DNA of 5,443 nucleotides from Bacteroidota bacterium. Lineage in GTDB: Bacteria > Bacteroidota > Bacteroidia > NS11-12g > UBA955. The notes beneath the pieces were generated by a model. That model worked only from the letters and a program-made list of their open reading frames with translations, searched no databases and had not been told where the DNA came from. The DNA lies in NCBI GenBank assembly GCA_008081305.1, contig VMCP01000193.1, positions 1 through 5,443 of the forward strand. Direction: 5' to 3'. Of this stretch, positions 1 to 5,443 are shown in pieces. The first letter of the stretch is position 1. Each line of letters begins with the position of its first letter. A program made the position numbers and the translations under genes.

Positions 1-1
1 A

Positions 2-502
2 GCCTTGGTTAGAGCGGGTCAAAAAGTAGGCGTATTTGTGGAACCTGGAGTATACGAGCTAGAAGCCTCCATACCCGAGAACCAACTTCCCTATCTGCGC
101 ACCGGTCAAAAAGTACAATTGAATTCGAATTCTCGAAATTATTGGGGTAAAGTGGTAAGGATTAACCAAGTGGTAGATGCTCAAACCCAAATGATTAAAG
201 TTTATATCCAGGTTAAGTCAAAAGAATTAAAAGAAGGACAATACATGTCCATCAAAGTTGAAGGAAATAAAGTTGATCAATCCATGCGAATTCCACGAAA
301 ACTAATCAATAACGGAAAGCTATGGGTGGTTTCAAAAACTGACTCAACCTTGTATGCCCAACCAATAAAAATCGAATCTATCGAAGCGGAATATGCCGTT
401 ATTTCTCACATGGATACGGGTTTATGGCTTGTGAATCGACCCATATCTGGGGCATTCTCAGGTATGAAAATCACTCCACAGTTAATGGCCTCAAAAGATT
501 AA
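2..502 (+). CDS. RND efflux periplasmic adaptor (membrane fusion protein), C-terminal part, 5' end outside window
   Basis: This is the adaptor subunit that links an inner-membrane RND pump to an outer-membrane channel in the periplasm. The frame is open to the left edge, so the TTG at position 5 is an internal Leu codon and not a start; the signal sequence, hairpin and most of the lipoyl domain lie upstream. Counting that Leu as residue 1, residues 8-88 look like the adaptor beta-barrel domain: a V-PGVYELEASIPE stretch, then a LRTGQKVQL strand (31-39), a VDAQTQ turn (58-62) and the typical LKEGQYMSIKVEG end (75-87). Residues 96-155 fit the membrane-proximal domain, with IPRKLI leading in and a closing G-x-FSGMKI strand. 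The tail after it is short. The gene stops three bases before the RND permease start, in the same reading frame, which supports an adaptor-permease-channel operon. The family is clear; substrate and subfamily name are not. Confidence 0.9.
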   Translation, partial: ALVRAGQKVGVFVEPGVYELEASIPENQLPYLRTGQKVQLNSNSRNYWGKVVRINQVVDAQTQMIKVYIQVKSKELKEGQYMSIKVEGNKVDQSMRIPRKLINNGKLWVVSKTDSTLYAQPIKIESIEAEYAVISHMDTGLWLVNRPISGAFSGMKITPQLMASKD

Positions 503-505
503 ACC

Positions 506-3500
506 GTGAAGAGGCTGATTTCTTATTTTATTAAGTATCCTGTTTCGGTAAACACGATGCTTACCCTCATTGCGGTATTTGGCTTCATCGCCTACACTAA
601 GATGACGGCTAGCTTCTTCCCCATTGTCGAAAGCCGGATGGTGAATGTACAACTGATATACCCTGGTGCTGCACCCGAGGAATTAGAAGAAGGCGTTGTA
701 CAACTGATCGAGGAAAAATTACAAGGGGTTAGCGGCATTGAAAGAGTCACTTCCAAGAGTAAAGAGAATTCGGCAACCGTAAATGTTGAAGTTGAAAAAG
801 GCTACAATACATCCACTGCATTAGAGGACATAAAAAACGCGGTAAATGCCATCAATAATTTCCCAAGCGACTTAGAAAAACCGATCGTTTTCTTGGTCGA
901 GAATAGCTTTTTTACCATTAAATACGCCATATCCGGATCAAATATTGACCTGAAGGCCTTGAAATCCTATGCCAGAAGAGTGGAAAAAGACCTACTCGCC
1001 TCGGACGGTATATCAAAGGTTGAACTAGCTGGTTTCCCTCAAGAGGAAATAGAAATCACCTTCGACGACATTGCGTTAAGGCGCTATAATTTAACATTGG
1101 AACAAGCAGGACTTTTGATCAGAAGTTCGAATATTGATATTACGGGAGGAAGCATCAAAACCGAAGACGAAGAACTATTGATACGCAGTAGAAATAAAGG
1201 TTATTATGCAAAAGAACTTCAAGATTTAGTAATCCTCAAGACCGCAGAAGGTTCACTACTTCGACTAAAGGACATAGCCGAGGTTCGTGATCGTTGGTCC
1301 GATGACCCAAATCGCATTCATGTGAATGGAAACCCTGGTGTTGAAGTCATTGTTCAAAGTACCGACCGTGAAGACATTATAAAAAATGCTGCCTACGTAA
1401 AGGACTACATGAGCGAGTTTGAGAAACTGCATCCTCAACTTCAAACCACTCTAATTAGAGATCAATCCAAGACACTAAACGAACGTAAAGAATTGCTCTT
1501 TGAAAATGGCTTAATTGGGATGATACTCGTTTTGCTATTGCTATCCATGTTCCTAAACATCCGTATTGCCTTTTGGGTTGCTTTAGGCTTACCCGTTTCG
1601 TTCTTAGGTATGTTTGTTTTGGCCTTGTATGTGGGTGTCACTATCAATGTCATTTCACTATTTGGAATGATTGTCGTAGTTGGAATTTTGGTAGATGATG
1701 GCATCGTGATCTCTGAGAATATTTATTGGCACTATGAAAAGGGTAAAAATGCCATACGTGCAGCTGTAGACGGAACAATGGAGGTTATTCCAGCAGTATT
1801 TTCTGCGATTTTAACAACCATCGTTGCGTTTAGCTTTTTCTTTATGGTGGATGGGCGTGCGGGTGATTTCTTTTCTGAATTATCTACCGTGGTTATAGCC
1901 ACTTTGGTTGTATCGTTAGTAGAGGCATTAATCATTCTCCCCGCTCACTTAGCACATTCCAAAGCGATGTCTAATCGGAAGCCCAAAAAGAATCTCTTGG
2001 AAAAAGGTACAGATAAAATGATGTACGTGATGAGGGATAAATTGTATGCTCCGGTTTTACGTTTTGCCTTGAACCATCGCTTATTTGCCTTTTTAGCCGT
2101 GGTTGCATTAATGATCATTACCGTTGGTGGAATGAAAGGTGGCCTTATACGATTTACATTCTTCCCAAATTTAGAGCGTAATGAGGTGCCCGTAGAGTTA
2201 AGTATGCCCGCAGGAACCCGTGAAGATATCACCGCAGACCGACTGTTCAGGATAGAAGAAGCGATCAATCGGGTAAATGATCGCATCAAAAAAGAAAAGG
2301 GAACAGAAGAGGGAGAAGTCATTAAAATTGAACGTAAACTTGGTCCGAACACCAATGATGGAAGCGTCAATGCCATCTTAGTTGGTAGCGAATTCCGAGA
2401 TCATAGTAGCATGGAATTGGCGAATATGTTCAGAAATGAACTCGGACCGATGGATGACGCTGAGAAACTCACATTTGGTCGAGCTTCTGCTTTTGGGAAA
2501 CCGGTATCGGTGACCCTCCTCGGAGAAAATACCGACGATCTAAACCAAGCCAAGGTCGAATTAAAAAAAGCCATGCGGGATATACCCGAACTCAAAGACG
2601 TGATTGAATCTGTTCAAACTGGAAGACGTGAAATCCATTTAAGTTTAAAGGACAAAGCATACGCACTAGGTTTCACAGAAGCCCAAATTATGGCTCAGGT
2701 TCGACGCGGATATTTTGGATATGAAGCACAACGTCTTCAACGGGGACGAGATGAGGTTAAAATCTGGGTACGCTACACAGAAAATCAACGCAAAACCATT
2801 CAGCAATTAGAAGATATGCGTATTAAAACCAGCAATGGTCAGGAAATCCCTCTTCATGAATTGGCAAAATTGAGCATTCAACGCGGAGTGGTAGATATTG
2901 ATCACTTAGACGGACAAAGGCAGGTAACCATAGAAGCTGAAGTGAGCAACAAAGATGTTTCAGCTCCATTGGTCATTGCTCAAATCAAAGAGGAGATCAT
3001 TCCTCCGCTCTTGAATAAATACCCAAGTATTTCTCCATTGTATGAAGGGCAAAACCGTGAAGCGGCTAAAACTCAAGCATCTGCGAAGTTTGCCTTACCC
3101 TTTGTACTGATTACTATTTTAGCCATCATTACATTTACGTTCCGCTCATTTGCACAAGCCCTCATCATACTGGTAATGCTTGTACCTTTTAGTTTAATTG
3201 GTGTTGCATGGGGACATTACATCCACGGTCAACAATTGAGTATCTTGAGTTTCTTGGGTATTGTGGCATTGATAGGAATCATTGTAAACGATAGTCTGGT
3301 GCTTGTTGGAAAGATGAATAGTTTTCTTAAGGAAGGGATGACCTTCAAAGAAGCTGTTTTCCAATCCGGATACGTGAGGTTCCGCGCAATATTCCTCACC
3401 AGTATGACCACCATCGCAGGACTTGCACCACTGATTATGGAGAAAAGTTTCCAGGCGCAATTTTTAATACCTATGGCGATATCTGTAGCCTATGGAATTG

Positions 3501-3670
3501 GGATTGCTACGATTCTCACCTTGATAATGTTACCGGTATTTTTGTCTGCCTGGAACGACGCTAAACGTTTAGCGCTTACGATTTGGAACGCAGGAGAAAA
3601 GCCAAGTGCAGAAGAAGTAGAACCCGCAGTAAAAGAATTAAAAGCAGAAAGTTATGACTTGGAAGATTAA
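506..3670 (+). CDS. RND efflux permease, AcrB/HAE-type inner-membrane subunit
   Basis: This is the proton-driven inner-membrane pump of a tripartite efflux system (COG0841/AcrB family), expected to work as a trimer. Its 1054 residues match the usual length. The layout is the duplicated RND fold: TM1 about 11-30, first periplasmic porter loop about 35-330, TM2-6 about 334-480, TM7 about 523-545, second loop about 550-858, and TM8-12 about 862-1013. TM4 carries the proton-relay pair D397-D398 in ILVDDGIVISEN. In TM10 the matching segment is IIVNDSLVLVGK (925-936), with Asn where AcrB has its relay Lys. The stretch at 735-757 (GYFGYEAQRLQRGRDEV and on) resembles a common HAE subfamily. The GTG start is supported because an in-frame stop lies one codon upstream, because MKRLISYFIKYPV is the standard N-terminus, and because the next Met (18) would cut into TM1. 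No strong Shine-Dalgarno sequence is seen. A charged, acidic tail follows TM12. Drug, lipid or metal substrates cannot be told apart here, although the DD-type TM4 favours HAE-like over CzcA-like. Confidence 0.96.
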   Translation: MKRLISYFIKYPVSVNTMLTLIAVFGFIAYTKMTASFFPIVESRMVNVQLIYPGAAPEELEEGVVQLIEEKLQGVSGIERVTSKSKENSATVNVEVEKGYNTSTALEDIKNAVNAINNFPSDLEKPIVFLVENSFFTIKYAISGSNIDLKALKSYARRVEKDLLASDGISKVELAGFPQEEIEITFDDIALRRYNLTLEQAGLLIRSSNIDITGGSIKTEDEELLIRSRNKGYYAKELQDLVILKTAEGSLLRLKDIAEVRDRWSDDPNRIHVNGNPGVEVIVQSTDREDIIKNAAYVKDYMSEFEKLHPQLQTTLIRDQSKTLNERKELLFENGLIGMILVLLLLSMFLNIRIAFWVALGLPVSFLGMFVLALYVGVTINVISLFGMIVVVGILVDDGIVISENIYWHYEKGKNAIRAAVDGTMEVIPAVFSAILTTIVAFSFFFMVDGRAGDFFSELSTVVIATLVVSLVEALIILPAHLAHSKAMSNRKPKKNLLEKGTDKMMYVMRDKLYAPVLRFALNHRLFAFLAVVALMIITVGGMKGGLIRFTFFPNLERNEVPVELSMPAGTREDITADRLFRIEEAINRVNDRIKKEKGTEEGEVIKIERKLGPNTNDGSVNAILVGSEFRDHSSMELANMFRNELGPMDDAEKLTFGRASAFGKPVSVTLLGENTDDLNQAKVELKKAMRDIPELKDVIESVQTGRREIHLSLKDKAYALGFTEAQIMAQVRRGYFGYEAQRLQRGRDEVKIWVRYTENQRKTIQQLEDMRIKTSNGQEIPLHELAKLSIQRGVVDIDHLDGQRQVTIEAEVSNKDVSAPLVIAQIKEEIIPPLLNKYPSISPLYEGQNREAAKTQASAKFALPFVLITILAIITFTFRSFAQALIILVMLVPFSLIGVAWGHYIHGQQLSILSFLGIVALIGIIVNDSLVLVGKMNSFLKEGMTFKEAVFQSGYVRFRAIFLTSMTTIAGLAPLIMEKSFQAQFLIPMAISVAYGIGIATILTLIMLPVFLSAWNDAKRLALTIWNAGEKPSAEEVEPAVKELKAESYDLED
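3559..3574. repeat. 16-bp perfect palindrome inside the permease gene
   Basis: CGCTAAACGTTTAGCG reads the same on both strands. It lies within permease codons 1018-1023 (Asp-Ala-Lys-Arg-Leu-Ala), just after the last membrane helix and 79 bases before the start of the outer-membrane factor gene. The symmetry is seen directly. A role as operator, hairpin or processing site is only a possibility, because the bases are also fully explained as codons. Confidence 0.5.
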
Positions 3671-4961
3671 GATTTTCACCATTGTTATGGCTTCGGCCAC
3701 ATGGGTATCGAACGCACAAGATACCTTAACACTTGAGAAAGTAGTAGAGAAGACCTTAAGCGCAAATCTTGATGTTCAAATCGCGCAAGTCCAAATTCAA
3801 CAATCTTCCAACTTGGTGTCCTTAGGTCAAGCAGGATTCTTCCCGAGTGTAAGTATCGGAGGAAATGCAGCTTACAGTAACAACAATACCAATTTAGAAT
3901 TCGCAGGCGGGCTTCCTCCTGTTGAACGCAACGGTGCGGTAAATACTGCTCTTGGAGGAAACATTGGTATCAATTACACCCTCTTTAACGGCCTTGGTCG
4001 CGTTTACAGCTATAGAAGATTACAGACCCAACAAAGTCTATCAGTGGTTCAGGCAAAACTTGTTTCCGAAAATGCCGCTTTGGAAGCCATCAACCGTTTT
4101 ATAAATGCCCAGCAAGCAAAGGCAAATGTCAAACTCGCAAAGGCAAATCATAAGATTTCACGGGAACGGCTGAACTACTCACGTAAAGCATTTGCAAATG
4201 GCGCCAATAGTAAACTTGATTTATTAACTGCAGAAATTGATGCCATAAATGATTCACTACTTATGATACAAGCTGAATCTGCCTACAACAAAGAAATCTT
4301 TGCTCTAAATGTTAGCTTGGGTAATCAGCCAGAATCAGCCTGTTTGATTAGCGCCAATGTGCCAGTGCCCGTACTTGAAACATCGGATGACCTATTAAAA
4401 AAAGTGACGGATAACAATACCGCAATCATCATTGCAGGACTGAGTAAAAAACTAACGGAAAACCAGCTCAAACTCAGTAAGAGTCAACAATTACCTAGCC
4501 TTAGCATGAACGCGGGTTATGGATATCAGTCCTCACAGAATGGGGCTGGAATTATCCTTTCCCAAAATACGTTAGGCGTGAACACTGGTCTGAATTTAAG
4601 TATGCCCATTTTTAACGGTAAACAGCTAAGCAATGCCATCAAAAATGCGACATTAGATGTACAAAAAAGTAGCTTTGAAAAAGAAAAGGCATCCCTCTTA
4701 GCTAAGCAACTGATGCTAGAAGCGCTTCAAGATCAAACCATTTTAGAAGTACAAATTATCAATTTAAATAAGTCACTTCAACTCGCGGAACAAGCGCTTT
4801 CCAGAGCCAAAGTTGCCTACCAAAGTGGTCAATTACGATTTGTTGAATTAAGATCAGCCCAAACCAATAAACTTCAAGCCGAAACTGGATTATTGAATGC
4901 ACAAATGAACCTCATACGCATTCGGTATTCGATCAAGCGTTTGATGGGTGAATTAATATAA
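3654..4961 (+). CDS. TolC-like outer-membrane efflux protein (outer-membrane factor)
   Basis: This is the outer-membrane channel and periplasmic duct of the tripartite pump, expected to act as a trimer. The 435-residue length is typical. Residues 1-21 form a Sec signal peptide (basic K4/K6, hydrophobic core, cleavage likely at SNA-QD), and there is no lipobox Cys, so it is probably not lipid-anchored. The TolC internal duplication is visible. FPSVSIGGNAAYS (63-75) matches LPSLSMNAGYGYQ (280-292) as the first beta-strands; YTLFNG (108-113) matches MPIFNG (317-322) as the returning strands; and the helix segment YSRKAFANGANSKLDLLTAE (175-194) matches RAKVAYQSGQLRFVELRSAQ (384-403). The Gly/Asn/Pro-rich stretch at 76-98 should be the first surface loop. 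Its ATG overlaps the permease stop by 17 bases in the +1 frame, pointing to translational coupling. The upstream purine run (AGAAAG) is at most a weak ribosome site. Family assignment is firm. Confidence 0.95.
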   Translation: MTWKIKIFTIVMASATWVSNAQDTLTLEKVVEKTLSANLDVQIAQVQIQQSSNLVSLGQAGFFPSVSIGGNAAYSNNNTNLEFAGGLPPVERNGAVNTALGGNIGINYTLFNGLGRVYSYRRLQTQQSLSVVQAKLVSENAALEAINRFINAQQAKANVKLAKANHKISRERLNYSRKAFANGANSKLDLLTAEIDAINDSLLMIQAESAYNKEIFALNVSLGNQPESACLISANVPVPVLETSDDLLKKVTDNNTAIIIAGLSKKLTENQLKLSKSQQLPSLSMNAGYGYQSSQNGAGIILSQNTLGVNTGLNLSMPIFNGKQLSNAIKNATLDVQKSSFEKEKASLLAKQLMLEALQDQTILEVQIINLNKSLQLAEQALSRAKVAYQSGQLRFVELRSAQTNKLQAETGLLNAQMNLIRIRYSIKRLMGELI

Positions 4962-4968
4962 TTACTCC

Positions 4969-5442
4969 TTAGTGAGCCAACCTGTAATGGGGATCGGTTC
5001 GCATCAACCCGTCTACGTATTTTGAGGATTTGGACAAACTGTATGGCAAAAGGTCATTTACTATAGGATGATCTACACTGCACTTTAACTCAACAATCGC
5101 ATACTCCAAGTCTTTAGCAGAAATACCAGTAATGAGATTCGTATAGCTCATTTCCGTATCGATCGTTAATCTTATTTGCTTATCAGCCGTTAATAAATAC
5201 CTTCTTGCGTAACGGTTTTCTAATGTCGCTCTGTACCTCCCTAAGAGTGGTTTTAAGTCTGCTTCCTTCTCGATCCATTTAGCACGAGCATCTTGAAACA
5301 CCCTTCGTATATCTTCTGTATTGTTTCGACGGTACACACCTAATTTTTGAGTGTGCTTTCGATTCACATCTTCCTGTTTGATTTTGAACTCACCCGTGAT
5401 TTTTAGCTCACCCAAAGCATCACCATACCAGCGCATGCGCCT
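4969..5442 (-). CDS. VTC-domain protein (polyphosphate polymerase-like), C-terminal part, 5' end outside window
   Basis: The family resembles the catalytic domain of yeast Vtc4, a triphosphate-tunnel enzyme that makes polyphosphate from ATP. Bacterial members are mostly untested, so activity is inferred. The frame stays open past the Met at 5436 to the right edge (Arg-Arg before it), and RRMRWYGD is an internal strand motif of the family, so that Met is not the start and perhaps 80-100 residues are missing. Counting it as residue 1, the tunnel motifs appear in order: R-M-R-W-Y-G with the basic pair, EFKIK (16-20), YARRY (76-80), IRLTID (88-93), VELK with E116, and SKSSKY (135-140), which parallels the KFSK of Vtc4. 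No membrane segment or signal is visible in this part, so it is likely cytoplasmic. It converges on the efflux operon with only 7 bases between stop codons. A functional link to the pump is not indicated. Confidence 0.85.
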   Translation of the reverse strand, partial: RRMRWYGDALGELKITGEFKIKQEDVNRKHTQKLGVYRRNNTEDIRRVFQDARAKWIEKEADLKPLLGRYRATLENRYARRYLLTADKQIRLTIDTEMSYTNLITGISAKDLEYAIVELKCSVDHPIVNDLLPYSLSKSSKYVDGLMRTDPHYRLAH

Positions 5443-5443
5443 T

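Noticed and set aside
5..7. TTG as a possible start of the adaptor gene
   Set aside because: The frame is open upstream to the edge and the protein would lack its signal, hairpin and lipoyl domain. It is an internal codon of a truncated gene.
121..132. Two adjacent GAATTC palindromes
   Set aside because: They encode Asn-Ser-Asn-Ser in the adaptor and are short enough to be chance. There is no promoter or intergenic context.
1945..2376. Open frame of 143 codons on the - strand inside the permease gene
   Set aside because: It is antisense to a well-conserved RND coding region, shows no recognisable domain, and its composition is what a reverse-frame shadow gives. The other - strand frames at 1462-1704, 1732-1935, 2401-2595, 3194-3460 and 3229-3414 were rejected for the same reason.
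4946..4968. Possible bidirectional terminator hairpin at the convergent junction
   Set aside because: The stem is only four A-T pairs plus a mismatched G-rich base, with no U-tract, so it is too weak to call as an intrinsic terminator.
5434..5436. ATG as a possible start of the VTC gene
   Set aside because: The Met lies inside the conserved R-x-R-W-Y-G strand and the frame continues upstream to the window edge.
1..5443. A novel or undescribed system
   Set aside because: All genes fall into known families in a standard order (adaptor, RND permease, outer-membrane factor, then an unrelated convergent VTC gene). There are no unexplained stretches, repeats arrays or orphan genes.

Overview
The window holds one tripartite RND efflux operon on the + strand and the end of a VTC-domain (polyphosphate polymerase-like) gene on the - strand. 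Nearly every base is coding. The source is most likely a Gram-negative of the Bacteroidota, perhaps Flavobacteriales. The reasons are the need for an outer-membrane factor, moderate-to-low GC by eye, weak or absent Shine-Dalgarno sequences, Lys/Asn/Ile-rich proteins, and the style of the adaptor/RND/TolC-like proteins. This placement is an inference and no lower rank can be supported.

Layout. Positions 2-502 (+) are the C-terminal part of a periplasmic adaptor (membrane fusion protein) whose 5' end lies upstream of the window. Positions 506-3670 (+) are a complete RND inner-membrane permease of 1054 residues, starting at GTG three bases after the adaptor stop. Positions 3654-4961 (+) are a complete TolC-like outer-membrane factor of 435 residues with a signal peptide, overlapping the permease gene by 17 bases. 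After a 7-base gap comes the convergent gene at 4969-5442 (-), the C-terminal part of a VTC-domain protein that continues past the right edge.

How they work together. The three + strand genes supply the three layers of one envelope-spanning pump. The permease captures substrate using the proton gradient, the adaptor bridges the periplasm, and the TolC-like trimer forms the exit duct. The tight spacing and overlap imply a single transcript with translational coupling. The substrate cannot be read from the sequence, and no regulator or promoter is inside the window. The VTC gene is transcribed towards the operon and has no evident functional tie to it.

There are no RNA genes, mobile elements, CRISPR arrays or long non-coding stretches. 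I found no sign of an undescribed system. The items worth a second look are modest: a 16-bp perfect palindrome near the end of the permease gene, the convergent junction without a clear terminator, the start arrangement of the permease, the missing TM10 lysine, the acidic tail, and the intact active-site pattern in the VTC fragment.
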